Counted from the first letter of the stretch, positions 1 through 12,941 are shown. The stretch is DNA of 64,000 nt from Polytrichum commune (GCA_950295325.1 OX485808.1:40134527-40198526), one strand, 5' to 3'. Numbers and translations are program-made. The notes: generated from the sequence alone by a model not told the origin.

Positions 1-258
1 AGAGGAAACTAGGAATGAGCAAACTGGAAACGAGAAAGGGGAGGTCACTCACTCAACTCATGAAGCTAGAATTGGCAGCATGCAGGCACATAGATTTTTA
101 ATTACCTGGAATGGATCGAGTCCGTATTCACACCCCAATTCAAAATGAACATATGGTATAACCCATTTTTCATGAGTTGACCTTGAAAAGAGGGCATTGC
201 AGTCTCCTTTTCCTCCCCTTCCCATCAAGACTTTTCTGTTAACTCTAATAATACAAGA

Positions 259-565
259 GTACACTAAATAGGATATTTAGTGTTTGATACACTAAATACA
301 AATGCATACATTAAATATCAATAACCCTATGAAAGTAAGTAGCATTAAATGTAAACTTAAGCACTAAATATTAAGTATGGTAATATGTGGAGGTTACATG
401 TTTGAATTTAGTGTTAGTAAGGACATGAAAAAAAAGATATAAGAAAGGAGGTGGCAGTAGGGAAGGTAGCGGCACATTTATATTTAACACTAATTATCAA
501 GGAATTGAAAATTAGTGTTGAGCTGGATAGGGTGGTAACAACACTAAATATCCTATTTAGTGTAG
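259..565. mobile_element. Mariner/Stowaway-like MITE with palindromic ends, D1
   Basis: Both ends carry CACTAAATAGGATATTTAGTG (plus its complement), each flanked by TA. The terminal repeat is itself nearly palindromic, so each end could fold alone. The interior is AT-rich with no ORF. The family target site TA is supported by the filled/empty-site pair described for the 32857-33222 element. Confidence 0.7.
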
Positions 566-756
566 TGCTCATGTGTAGAATACACTAGGAAAATGCCACA
601 CATGACCCCATCATGACATGTACCCCAAATAAATACACAATCTAGGCAGGTGCTTCAAGTTTTGGCTAATTGCAGATGGACCAATTTGTTACAATTATGA
701 CACTTTCGAAAATATGAGTATGTGTAACATTGAAGCTGCTTAATTATGCTAAATTA

Positions 757-1284
757 GAGCCACTTCCCACAGGAGACTGAGGGCCTGTGAACATTGCACT
801 TCAAGCACTTTCATTGGTGGAAAAGGTGGAGCCGGTTCAAGATCGCTTCACTACGCTTGAGGGACCAACGGAGTATGTGAATGCAAGATGGATGTAAAAG
901 TCTACATGGATTCCTACATGGCATCATGTTTCATGGTCTCTTGGACTATTTTCAAAAACCACCTCTTGGAGGTAGGCTTAACACAAAACCGGGAGACCAT
1001 GGCACTTGGAAATCTTACAACCATATTTTATTGTATTTTATCATGTGTGAGGACCCCACATGAATAGAGATTCGTTGAAATAGCTTTTGGTTGAGGGCCC
1101 AGTCACATATGACTTTACACTACACTTGAGTGCATGTGACCACACTACATGATTTGGACGTAGTGTGTGTGACGTTATGGAATAACACATGGAACGTAGT
1201 TAGGCTTGTGACAACCTTTGGACACTTCTTTTGGGCACTCATAGTTTCATGGTCATAGCTCTTATCTTGTGTGTGAAGTGACCC
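757..1284 (+). mobile_element. PIF/Harbinger-like MITE, copy A1
   Basis: This 528-bp element is flanked by TTA (754-756 and 1285-1287). Its inverted ends resemble GGGCCACTTCACACA, here GAGCCACTTCCCACA and TGTGTGAAGTGACCC. It contains no long ORF. Four relatives lie in this window. The 3-bp TTA/TAA duplication is typical of PIF/Harbinger (Tourist-like) elements. Confidence 0.8.
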
Positions 1285-2081
1285 TTATATGGATAAATTC
1301 ATAGACTTCTAGAAATTTGTCCATGCGTTCTTAATTACCTTCAATTGTGGACACTTATATCTTAAAATCAGACTACATTGTTTAAGGTATTTGGTGTCAT
1401 ATGCGTAATAGTTTCACTCAACCTATTTTGAGACATATGCTAGGTTACACTAATGAACCACCACTTCATCATTAGTGTAATCTCATGACACTTGGCGTTC
1501 TAGTGCACTGACCAATACCTTGGCATGAGCATCTTCAATAATGTTACAGTACTCTAACCTCCCTAATATCATGCATGTGGAAACCAAAAGTTCATGTGAT
1601 TGTAAGGAGCCATGTAGTGTTAACATGATGAGAGATAATAGAGAATTAGTGTAGTGTGTGACGTTATGGAATAACACAAGCTCAACATTGCAATAAGGAC
1701 AATAACAACAATGATGACAATGTGATGCGTGTGGGTCTGTGGATTGAATTTTTTGGTGGATTATTTTAATCTCAAAACCTATGATATATGGGAGGGAAAT
1801 GTGACAACAAGGAGGGAGATTTAATTGAGCATATCCATTCTCTAGGTTTTAGGGATATACAAGAGGGAGTGAGATTACGGATGGTGACGTTATGGAGGTT
1901 AGGGTAAATGAGGTGAATGCCTATGTTACACAATGGTTTACAAGTTGACCGAAATTGTACACAAATGACACCTACCATTGGTATGTTCAAGAACATTTCC
2001 TTGTTGCATACTAAAATGTAAACATATGATCAATATGCTCAATATTGGCTTCCCTTTGCATACTAAATCACAAAACTATTA
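1285..2081. other. Gene-free stretch
   Basis: AT-rich, with short repeats of GTGTGACGTTATGGAATAAC near 1168 and 1656. No gene, RNA or element ends were recognised. Confidence 0.5.
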
Positions 2082-2089
2082 TCTCAAGT

Positions 2090-2549
2090 CCCGGGACATC
2101 GGACTTTTCATACCTTTTACAAACTAACGTGAGTGTAAGAAGGGGTATTATTTGAGACATTAGTGTACATAATATACATAATGGAGAGGTATTGTTTATC
2201 TCTAGTATGTACATCTAAAAATGTTATTGATTTTTATTGAAGTAAAGGTAGATGGACAAAAGGGGCCCCTAGAATTTAGAGAAAATTTGACATTAGATGT
2301 GTTAGTTTCATCTCATTCACAATTTCATCCATTGTGATCATAGGTTTCATCACTACCATGTTTGTTTTTGTAAGGGTTCACATTAACTTGAAATGCTTAG
2401 TATAAATACATGAGTCCATTTCCAAGCATGCCGTTAGTATGTATACACTTGTTTTTTTTCTCTATAAACTTCTTGTATATAAGGGGGTTTATATTCATAG
2501 TGACCCACAAACGTCATTTAGATTTCCATTGAAGAGTCCACCCCATGGG
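2090..2549 (-). mobile_element. hAT-like MITE, family C copy 1
   Basis: A perfect 8-bp direct repeat TCTCAAGT flanks it (2082-2089, 2550-2557). The ends are CCCGGGACATCGGAC and, inverted, CCCATGGGGTGGACTCTTCA. Length is 460 bp, shorter than copy C3. An 8-bp duplication fits the hAT superfamily. No transposase frame is present. Confidence 0.8.
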
Positions 2550-3050
2550 TCTCAAGTATCCTAATGTGCTACATTAAATGTCATAATGTGAGTAGATTCT
2601 CACTATAAAAAGTTACTTATATTGACGAATAATATCAAATTGGGAAGTAGCACACATGACACTTTGTGACCTCTAGGCATCTAGTTTAGGCCCTTTGCAA
2701 AGTCCCAAGTCTCAAGTTCACTCATGGTAGCAAGTCCCAACATGGAGGCAAAGACCCAACTCTTGAGCCTCAAGAAATCATTGGAATATGGTTAATTGTC
2801 ATTAAAGTAAGATCTTGATTATTTTATGCAAATATAATCGCATGACTTGTGTTGAGAGTTTGGTCTAGCTTTTGCTCAACCCAATTCGCAAGCCTCACCT
2901 CTAAGAAGTGTTGCCATGAAGACATCCATGTCATACTTGGGACTTAGGGCTTGGGACCCCGTGCGAAGTGGTAAGTCCCAACTCCATCATCTCAATGGTT
3001 GAGATTGCGCGGATTGATATCAATCGACTTGGGACCCCATGTGAACCGGC

Positions 3051-3292
3051 CCTAATAGTCCTATTAGTGTGGGTGGAAAATTAACATTGGCCACACTAAT
3101 TTTCTAGTCAAGATGGAATTAACAGGGGTCAAAGACCTCGGGTCTTCCCCTATGTCTTCGTGAAGACTTCCGCCCAATACATTTGAATATTAATTATAAG
3201 ACAAAAATAACACAAACTCAAATAATCTTCCACATTGTTTTTCTAGGAAAAAAAAAATTAATGTGACCCACGCTAGCTCTCTACTAGATTTG
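3051..3292. mobile_element. Partial relative of the F2 MITE
   Basis: It matches 32864-33118: CTAATAGTCCTATTAGTG, GGTGGAAAATTA, GGTCTTCCCCTATGTCTTCG, GAAGACTTCCG, and the end TCTCTACTAGA. The outermost bases at both ends are missing, so it is a truncated copy. Confidence 0.7.
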
Positions 3293-3780
3293 TAAATAGA
3301 TTGCCCAAGCTTTGCCAAATTATTCACCGGTCAAATATGATTTGCAAGCAATGTGTAGCATTGCTCACCCTTGTTCATTTATCGAGTTAGGCAGAAAGGC
3401 ACCGCAAACATCACCTCCTATTCAATCTTTTGGTGAGGCTCTCATAAGGGCTTGGTCACCATCCAAAACTCGGGCAGCGCCAATCAATAGTCAAGATAAG
3501 GAGCCACTTGAAATGTTGAGCCACTTGAGACTTCAATCCACCCCTCCCACCAACATATGGCACCCACCCCTTGTCGCCCACATTTATTACTATCCGGAAT
3601 ATTGGTCGGTTGTTATCGTAATTGGCTTACGAGCTTGTGAGGTGCATTGGAAACCAAGTCGGACACTTCACAACGAACACCGTCCATCGGGACCAAAAGG
3701 TACATAACCATCCTTGGATCTTTTCTCCTTAAGTTTCTCGCTAGCGCCCTCTTAGATTGTCTTGCTTCCCTCGTGCCAAT

Positions 3781-4450
3781 TGAAGATGGACAACAAGGCA
3801 CGTGGGCTCTTCCAACTTCATAGACAATCTTGACCGTTGGATTGAATTATGAAACATCTCATCCAGTTAGCATTCATGAATCATACAAAGAATTCAAATT
3901 CAAAAAAAAGTAAAATGGAATTTAGATGCAAAAGTTAAAAGAACTCAAACTAGAGCTTTTGTTTCTTTGTTTGTAATAAGTGATTATTACATTGGTCTTC
4001 CCGGTTGAGTTAAATGTTGAACCGATAAATAGTGTCTATATTCTAATCACACATTCCAATCTCTTGTAGCATGTGTGATTTTGGTTTCAAGTTTTAACCA
4101 TTGAAGGATTTTTTTCTTCTGCCAACCAGCTCCTCATGCTGACCAAAGATGGAGAATAGGGCATGTGACCCTATTATGGGCACTTCCAACTTCATAGACA
4201 ATCTTGACCATTGGATTGAATTGTGAAATGTCTTATCCGGTTAGCAATTGTGAATCTTGCAAAGACTGTCATACCAAATATCAAAATGGGAGTTCAGATG
4301 TAGAAATTATAAGAAGTCAAATTCAAGCATCCGCTTCTTTATAATAAGGGATTAATCACCATCGGTCATTCCACTTGGGTTAAACCCAAAAACAATGTTT
4401 ATGTTATGAGCACTTAGTCCATCCTCTTGTAACATGTATCATTGGTTACG
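3781..4450 (+). repeat. Diverged tandem duplication, about 330-bp unit
   Basis: Copy 1 (3781-4108) and copy 2 (4138-4450) share ACTTCATAGACAATCTTGAC, CATTGGATTGAATT and CTTGTAACATGTRT-like blocks in order. Divergence is substantial, so the duplication is old. Neither copy has a gene. Confidence 0.7.
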
Positions 4451-4676
4451 GATCTAGACTACATTAACCTTTTCTTACATATACTACTCCAATATTGCTC
4501 AATTAAAAAGGCCGGGACTAGACACCCACCCCTTTTGAGTTGGGCCCCACCACCATTACGGAGGTAAAGGGGTCTGGTAAAAACCTAACCACTATCCATA
4601 AAGTAGAGGTAACAAACTAGTAGATAGTGGCAGGTTCACCAAAGTTTTTAAAGTTTTATGCACTAAGAGCATCCCT

Positions 4677-5008
4677 ACTTATGGACCCATAAATGGGCCT
4701 CTACCATGATCCGCTTTTTAGACCTTTTAGGGCAAGGTCACATGCTCCATCCCTCCCAAAGCCTAAATTCTCATTGCTAACTAATTACGTTAGAAAGCGG
4801 CCTCTCTCAAAATTGCTCTGGCTCCATACATTTGAAGAATCGAAGCATGAGATAGAGAGGGCACTCTATAACACCAATTGGTTAGCTATAAGAATTTAGA
4901 ATATATGTAAGCTTTTGAGAAGGATAGAGTATGAGACCTTGCCTTGAAAAGTCCAAAAATCGATGGTAGAGGCCCGTTTGTGGCTCTATGAGTGGGGATG
5001 GGATGCTT
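4677..5008. mobile_element. 332-bp MITE with long inverted ends and TAA duplication
   Basis: The terminal inverted repeats of about 40 bp start GAGCATCC and end in GGGCCTCTACCAT at the inner side. TAA flanks both sides (4674-4676, 5009-5011). An ORF of 68 codons inside is not supported as a gene. The 3-bp duplication suggests a Tourist/PIF-type MITE different from family A. Confidence 0.8.
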
Positions 5009-5011
5009 TAA

Positions 5012-6432
5012 CACACATATAGAACATGAAACCCCGAACCTCAAGTATCTCTTCACTGGTTAAAATTTTTTGGCTTCGTGTCCATTACTTGTCTTCTCTT
5101 GGTCTACCAAATTAGGCATATGAATTTCCTCGGTAACTCCTTGTAAGCATTTTGTCATTGTCAAATTGAACATCAGGCATACAAGCCTAAAATAGACACT
5201 TTAGCTCAAATACCCGGTTCTCCTAGTGTGGGAAACACACAATGAGTGAGAGGTGATTAGCAAATCCAAATCAAAGCTTAGCCAATTTCCTCAAGAATGT
5301 CAATTCTCATATAGATATCTTACTTACAAATTGTTAAGGTGAAGATTTTCTTTCTTATTGAATGATCATATAGGTTTCTCAAACCTCCCCCCCCCCCCCC
5401 CCAATTATTTTGACTATCACACGCATAATATTTAACCATTTCGAACACTTAGTCCAACCTCTATTAAAGACATAAATTTTAATTGTTTATTTTAAATCCA
5501 TCACTAATCACACACCACTCACATATGGATGTCCAATTATGATAAGTAACCAGATTAGGGTTGCTTGCCTTACGAGCTAGTTTGCAAGCTTATGTGTCAT
5601 GAAGAGTCCGAGGCAAGTTATGTACTTGTGGGGTGAATTGCAAGTCGGCAAATCCTTGCAAAGATATAATGGAAAAATGAAGTACAAATACACATTAGTA
5701 AGTCAATATGGGTCGGGATAAGTGGCACTCAAGCAAACTCATTTGGGAACAAAAACATTTCATGCACTCATAAAGGCCTTGGAGCCTTGCGTTTTAATTA
5801 AATTTGATGACAAGAAGCCCTTGAATATATATTTTTTTGTCATTTTGTATGCCAATCTCTCAATATGTACATTCTCTTGATAATGTGACACTCCGTTCCA
5901 CAATTTGTCATATCATTGAGAACATGATGCCTCAATAATATGACATGTTATATGACCCCCAAAGGCGTCATATTGTCAAGTGACCTATAGTGAAGAACAC
6001 ACCGTACTAACAAATGGGCTTAAAGTCCCATCGGAATTCATGAATATTGATGAAATTGTCATTCCTCATAAAATTGCCCAGCCATTTGGGTCAACTCATT
6101 GGACCTAGCATAAAGAAATTTCATCTTGTGGGCCCCATAAACAAATTGGTAGTATTCAATAATTGTTCATACGCACATGCCATTATTCATTGGAAGCATT
6201 GTTCATCCCAACATTGTTCATATCGGCATTATTCACTATTCATACTGGCACCATTCATATTATTCACTATTAATATGAGCATTAATTTCTTCCCATGAAG
6301 GTAAGACAGTGGAAGCCCTGTGAAATATGAAATATAAAAACCAAACTTAGCCATATGGCTAGGTAATGTTATGTTCCCATTGTATGCATGATGTTTACAA
6401 GTCGCCCTAAGCCAAAATTGTGTTTTGTTTGA
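5012..6432. other. Gene-free stretch
   Basis: Apart from the C16 run at 5387-5402, it holds only short ORFs without coding character. The ATTGTTCATA/ATTATTCATT motif recurs several times near 6160-6260 as an imperfect short tandem. Confidence 0.5.
5387..5402 (+). repeat. C16 homopolymer
   Basis: Sixteen C in a row inside AT-rich DNA. Similar runs occur near 18.4, 20.8, 25.3 and 58.4 kb. Confidence 0.9.
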
Positions 6433-6809
6433 AAACTACACTAAATATGATATTTAGTGTCACCAATTCGAATTGTTTTGCTCAATACTAATTGTACACT
6501 GTGGTATAGTGTAACCAACACTAAATGTTAACCCAACATTATGTGTCATTCCTTGTAAAATTATTGGGGGATTATGGATTTACAGTGTTGCAATTACTGT
6601 CACTTATCAAGTGATTTTTCATCCAAATTTCAATCGTCCATGACAATATTTCATCACAAGTTGCTGACAAGAGAAGGCAAGGTTTTTGGCCAATGGATGA
6701 ATTCATCCATGAAATAATTGTTCACTTATTCTTAAGAAGTGTCATCCAAAAAGTTACCATAGTGACATTAAATACCATATGACACTAAATATCACATTTA
6801 ATGTAGTTT
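6433..6809. mobile_element. Mariner/Stowaway-like MITE with palindromic ends, D2
   Basis: The left end AAACTACACTAAATATGATA continues to TTTAGTGTCA, and the right end is its inverted copy with a few changes. A 377-bp element with TA at both edges. No ORF. Confidence 0.7.
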
Positions 6810-8273
6810 GGACCCATGCCGTCATAGCCTCGTTGCAACCATGCATGTGAGTCAATGTCCTAGATTGTCTCCAAATCGTCACCTCGACCTGCTATCATCG
6901 CCAGCTGGCCCATTTAGAACTTTGGACCGGTGACATCCACCCGCCCTTGACGTCTACTTGCCCTCATCGTAAGTTGCCAAAATGTACCTATGATTATGGA
7001 AACTATGTCTTAAATGAATATCATTTATCTTTTATTTAAGCTTTTGAGCCCTAAGATCATGTAGGGGATAATCCCCTTGGAGCCAACCCCAGGGAGGGGA
7101 GGGCGCTAAGGGTAGGATAATGGATCTCCATGGGAGCAAAGATATTTATTGGTTGTTAGTTTTTTGGAGAGAACTTTTGAGAGCATTTGGTTATTTCATT
7201 TTTAGATTCTACCTTTAAATGGGATTGATTTTATTATGGAATATATTTATAAAATTATAAATAAATGTAAATGTATCAAGTCCTTATGTTTCATGCAAAT
7301 TTTATTTCTACCATACTTTATTAAAGAAAAGAAAATGTGCTTGTGTAGTGCGGTGCCAACAACCACTTTAGCCCCATGCATCATAAGAAAACTACAAACA
7401 ATTACATAACAAATAAGTTCAAATGGGCTATGAAAACTTGACAAACAACACTACAACAAAATGCAAACATGGCACCACCCTCATGCAAATAATTTGAAGA
7501 GATTTGAAGAGGACATAAAGGTTCTTGCCAACCACTATATCCATTCTCAAACCTCCATCCCACCTCCACGACAATCACGTGAACACAATCTTAATGTCCG
7601 CCACTCAAATTGCTCAATCCCACAGAAGCGAAAACAAAGCAACAACAAAGGTTGACTTGCCTAATCCTTAAAACTATGCTTAAACTCTCATGAATTGAAC
7701 ATGCAAGAAAGAGAAGAATCTCATGTGAAACCTCAGCCAACCCAATAACTCCCCATAACCTCAAGGGTATCACCGAATACCCTCCAATACCCTCCTTATA
7801 ACACATACCCAACTTCATCCTAATGCTTATGACATAATCCTAAGCACTTGTATTGTTTCCCACCTAAAATACCTTTAAAGCATTATTTTTCTAACTATAG
7901 ATGAAGAAATAGATTTACAAGGTTTACACAAAGTGACTCCCCCCTCTCCCCCTTGAGGTTAACCCTTAAGTGTGCACAATGACCCTATATGCCATTCCTT
8001 AGAGAATTTAATAATTCCTCTCATTACATTAGGTGGGTACATCCCATAACATTTTCTCTTGCAAACATGGAAGGTAATATGACAAGCAATCCATCCAAGA
8101 TTTTGCTTGAAGGAATTGTTGTTCCTAACTTCTAAATATATCATGCCGATTTACCAACAACACCTTAACTCTTGTTCAAGGGGTATTTCTCAAAATTGCT
8201 TGAGTGGTATTATTGCTCGAAAGATTGCAGAGGGCAAGTTCATGTCTAACTTGGGCAAGTATCGTAGTACTTC

Positions 8274-8400
8274 AATGAAATGAAATTGATTCTAAAGTTC
8301 ATGAAGCCGAAAAGGCTAATGGGACTAGAAATACATCAAGATGGTTTCAAACCAATTGATTCTCTAGAGTGGTGGAGTGCGGTAGCCTACGTGAGATAAA
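8274..8400 (+). repeat. Dispersed repeat E, copy 1
   Basis: It aligns with 52668-52800 in MYB intron 1: AATGAAATGAAATT, CATGAAGC(C/A)GAAAAGGCTAA, ATACATCA(A/C)GAT, AATTCTCTAGAGT-like. Nature unknown; no inverted ends seen. Confidence 0.6.
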
Positions 8401-10069
8401 GGCTAATGTTAACTTGATGGTCTATTTGGAAGAAGAAAAAAATTGAGGCTCCTATGAACTACGTTCTCAAATAGTGATATGCCTCATTTTCAACTGCATT
8501 ATTGGAGCAAAAGTGGAGTAGACTAGTATCTCTAGAGATAGGGGTAATCATCCATCGTCTAGTTTCAATGGCAAGTCTATGCTTTGAGGTGCAGTAGGTA
8601 ACAATGATCTTGCGTTGTAGCGGAGTCAATGGTTACTTCAAGTACAATTCACATTCAAATTTAAGAAAATCCTTGAGGTGGAGGTAATCTAGTTTCTTAC
8701 CAAAAAGGTGGAAAGAGTTCCACTCTTTACTCCACCCTCTAGGTCAATGCATTTAAAAACGTCATTCTCTTGAAATCCCTATAAAATCTAAATTTGAAAT
8801 CCAGTATCTTGTGTTTCACATACATAACATATTTTGGTGGATGATGGTTGATGAAGAGCTACGTGAGTTATTGTTATAAATGAAAAAAGAAAAGAAAGAA
8901 AAAAAATCATACATACCATCAAACAAAATTACTAAAATCATATACTTCCATTGCTACCTTACTACAGAAAAACTTTGACTCTGACAAGTACTTCCAATCT
9001 CAAATAAGATTTCAATGGCTTACAATCTATCCCAATGGATACCATATGTAGCTAGCCGGTTTGGGACAAATGTGTTGGATTTAAAGTGCTAAAACTTGGT
9101 CCGGGACTTCAAAGTGTTGACGTCAAAAATGTTGACACTATGTATATGATTTATATTCAATTTTGGTTGTTTACATATACTCAATTAATAGGCTTTAGGT
9201 GTTCACAATATACATAAAGATCAACTGTCAAATTTATGTATAATCCATCCCCATTAGGTGTCCACAATCCATGCGGGATATGTAAACTTAAGAGATGAAG
9301 CCCTGGTAGTCTTATTGTTTGCATTTGTTCGTATCTTTTGTATAACAAGTTCATATCACAACTTTTTTGTTGGAGTTGGTACTATGTTTGATTGTCTAAC
9401 TTTTCTAAGTTAAATGCAACTCAAAAAAATTATAATTATAATTAAATAATTAAATAATATTCTCTACAAAATCAAACTCGAAAAGTCTGTGCATAATGCA
9501 TTTCTCTTGACTTCTTGAAAATGCTTACTGACATTTGTTCATATCTTTGCAAGAAATTTTCAAATCACAAAGTTCTTTCTCGAAATGCTACTTCATTTGA
9601 TACATCAACTTTTTCAGGTTTGACACAATCTCAAATAAATGCATCTTCTATGTGGAATTGAGTCTGAAATTTTATTGAAGACCTAGACCAAGTTCTTAGT
9701 ACATAGTCTTGCAAATTCAATCTAAACCATGTTCTTTGGATGACTAAGGACAACATGTAATATAGTGTGAACACCTAATATTCTAAAATGAATTATTAAC
9801 ACTACATAAAATTATGTAGAGTGTACTTTTACCATATTCTCAAAATTATGTGATGTAAGCTAAAGTGATGTTGACAAACTATGTCTATTACTTTCAGAGT
9901 TATTTGATGCATGTTTTTATAATTATTTTGTACATGACTGGCTATCTACCTACGGTATCAAGTTCACATTTTGATCCGAATAATTTCATGAAAACATTCA
10001 AAAAGAAGATGGTCGTGATTTTTGAAGACATATGACATAGTTTGCCTTAGGCTTTCATGGTGGCTATGC

Positions 10070-10290
10070 CCAAACTTGGGCAACAATGAGATTTTTGAAC
10101 ATAATTGGTCTAGATCTTAGTGTTTCCAAGACCAACCAGTTACATGTTGGGATCTTTTGGGCTTTCTTTAGGTATATTCTCTAGACTCCTTTAAAATGGT
10201 GGATAATTTTCCCGAAGTCTTAAATTTCAACTTCACCCAGTTAATCTGTAACTAGCAGTCAGTTCTCCCCGTTCATTATTGGGCAATCAA
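10070..10290 (+). repeat. Dispersed repeat G, copy 1 (uninterrupted site)
   Basis: It shares AGTGTTTCCAAG, GGTATATTC, GGATAATTTTCC-like and GTCTTAAATTTCAACT with 32655-32856. It continues uninterrupted into AGTTCTCCCC(G/A)TTCATT, whereas in the 32.8-kb copy a MITE is inserted at this point. No coding frame. Confidence 0.65.
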
Positions 10291-11675
10291 GGGAGAACGA
10301 TACTTGTTTCTTCTTCTTTATTTTTTGGCACAAATTGAGAAAATCAATACTTGTTTCTTCCATGCACAAGTTGGGTCTATCCTATCCCTTAGATTTGGTT
10401 TTTGCAAGTTCCATTTTCAAAAGTCATGTGAGACGTGTGGAAGGCCCTTGACCTACAAGTCTAATTGTTCAAGCCCAAAAGATTCTAATTGAGAGTTTTT
10501 GAAATCGAGCACAAAGTGGCTCCGCAATGGTTCCATTGAATGAAATCAATATATACATTAATATGATCTCAAACAATCTTTCATAACGTTATGCAGTAGT
10601 AGGTTCTTGCACCATGGTATTGGAATTTAACTGAGCATAATGTTCTTTTTATGTTGGGTTCCTTTGCAAAATGAAAGTACTTGGTTTGGTTATTGTTCAT
10701 TTTGCCACATTGAACTAGTAGTTAGGAAATTTTGAGCTTGTCTTACTCATTGTTTGATAAAATATTGTCAATCAAGCCAGTACTTGGGGTCCATGTGGGG
10801 GCGGTGCACTTGCCTAATAGGTAACCACTAGCACCAAGTACATAATATGGGAATGAGGGCCATAATCAAAGCCCTGAAACATGGCTATTGCAACAGTGCC
10901 TTAGGGTGCCTTAGCCTACCTTCTTGGCCCCTTCAGAAGGGAGTCTTCCTTATAGGCATAGTGATGTTACATTTGGAGCATGGTCGTTGTACTAGAACTT
11001 AATATGTGCAACCAAAATATAAGAAGAAAGGAGGAAAAAAATATAAGGTACGTTGCCCAATCATAGAGAGTTGCATCTTGAGCAATATTAGCAAATTTTA
11101 GATGATTACACATATCTTCATGAATTTATTTAAATCATTGTAAGTAAGAGAAAAGATTCCAAATCTTCATATTTTCATAAATATGGACATAATGGAGTTT
11201 TCAAAGATTTTGCTAGAGCCTTGCATGATAGATCTAGTGGGGCCACATGTTAGATTATTATTGTTCTTATTCATGGAGATAGTATTAGTACTATTTGTTC
11301 ATTAGTGTCCTTAACTATATGATATTGCACTACTAGTTTTCTCTTCAAACACTCTTCATGTGTCTTGCAACCAAGACCCAAGAGTTAATTAAACACAAAC
11401 TTGGGCTTTAAATACCCTCATCATATGCCCTGGTGTTTTGGAAACCCTAGGATCCTGGTTTTTTTGTAAGTTGTTCCCTAGAAGTCGACAACAAGGCAAC
11501 CCCTTGGTAATAGGGCATCATACCTTAACATTGTTGAGCTCTTAAGTCTTTGTATATGGAGCCATGACCTAGATGAGGAATCAAAAGTCATTGTAGTAAG
11601 AACAAAGCCGATTACATGTGTATGTAGGCTATATTTAGTACATGACCCAAGTTTTATTACTCTATACTATACTAA

Positions 11676-12022
11676 GGGCCACTTCACACACAAGCCAAGG
11701 GCCGTGACCATGTAATTGTGAGGGCCCTTGACACTCATCCAAAGGCCGTGCAAATTGTTTCACTAACATGGTCTGCCAAACTCTGCATCATGCCTACTCA
11801 TTGAAGGTGGGCTTGACGCAAATTCTGGGAGACCAAGAAACAATATCCAAAGTCTAGCATTTAGAAATCCTTGTAGACTTGACATCCATGATAGTTTCTT
11901 TGGGCCCTTAGGCCTTCACCTTCTAGTGTGAAGTGAACTTGGACAATCTTGACCTTTTAAACTAATGAGAGATCTTAGAATGCAATGGTCACAAACCTTC
12001 ACTCTTGTGTGTGAAGTGGCCC
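11676..12022 (-). mobile_element. PIF/Harbinger-like MITE, copy A2, internally shortened
   Basis: The ends GGGCCACTTCACACA and TGTGTGAAGTGGCCC are perfect inverted repeats flanked by TAA on both sides (11673-11675, 12023-12025). At 347 bp it lacks part of the interior seen in A1, A3 and A5. It lies 235 bp before copy A3 in opposite orientation. Confidence 0.85.
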
Positions 12023-12257
12023 TAACGTGCCAAGGACATGTTTAGGCAAAAGGGTTAGCCAATTGGGTCCTACTAATGTGGTGTTTCTAGCACGGATAGA
12101 TGAGAGTTAAGTATGTATGCAACAATTCCCTCATGAACCCCAACAGACTCTTGCCTTCACATGTGAAAATGCACGCAATTTTGGCTTCAGCAGTTGATGG
12201 TTTCGTTTTCAAGCTCAATTGACAGTGTCATGAGAGCCTTCAAGAGCTTGTACCTTA

Positions 12258-12754
12258 GGGCCACTTCACACACGAGACTGAGAGCCCGTGACCGTTGCAC
12301 TTCAAGCACTCTCATTGGTGAAAAAGGCAGAGCCGGTCCAAGTTCGCTTCACACTATGCTAGAGGGACCAACAAAGTATGTGAATGCAAGATGGATGTAA
12401 AGTCTACATGGACTCCTACATGGCATCAAATGGATCATGTTTCATGGTCACTTGGACTATTTTTAAAAACCATCTCTTAGAGGTAGGTCTAACACAAAAC
12501 CAAGAGACCATGGCACTTTGAATGTTCACAATTATTGAATTATTTTATTTCATCATGTGTGAGGACCCGCATGAATAGAAATTCCTTGCAATAGCATTTG
12601 GTTGAGGGCCTGGTCACATATGATTTCAAATTACACTGTAGGATCCGTGACCACACTACATGATTTTGAAGGTGTCTTGGATGGCCTTTGGACCCTTTCT
12701 TTGGGTCCTCACAATTTCATGGTCACGGCCTTTGGCTCATGTGTAAAGTGGCCT
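12258..12754 (+). mobile_element. PIF/Harbinger-like MITE, copy A3
   Basis: This 497-bp element is flanked by TTA (12255-12257 and 12755-12757). It starts GGGCCACTTCACACA and ends TGTGTAAAGTGGCCT, so the last base and one inner base are mutated. Its interior closely matches A4 and A5. Confidence 0.85.
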
Positions 12755-12941
12755 TTAACCCTAGAAGTTTAAGAACCTATTCTTGACTTCACAATGTTGT
12801 ACATAGGTGTTCAAAGTGATTCATTGTTAATATGGTATAATATTGTATTGGAATTTTTGGAAGCGCCTGTTTTAGGGTCACATTAGTGTGGAGGTTTTCA
12901 TGAGCCGAATGTACTCCTAATACCCTGTAACAAAGCACTAA

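Larger units (their letters stand above)
6810..11672. other. Mostly gene-free stretch
   Basis: It contains dispersed repeats E (8274-8400) and G (10070-10290). ORFs of 60-75 codons here have skewed composition and no recognisable domains. Confidence 0.5.

Noticed and set aside
3312-3707. 131-codon open frame on the plus strand
   Set aside because: It starts at a non-ATG codon, has no recognisable domain, and overlaps the start of an unrelated frame on the other strand.
7447-7462. CACTACAACAAAA, resembling a CACTA transposon end
   Set aside because: No inverted partner, 3-bp duplication or transposase was found nearby.
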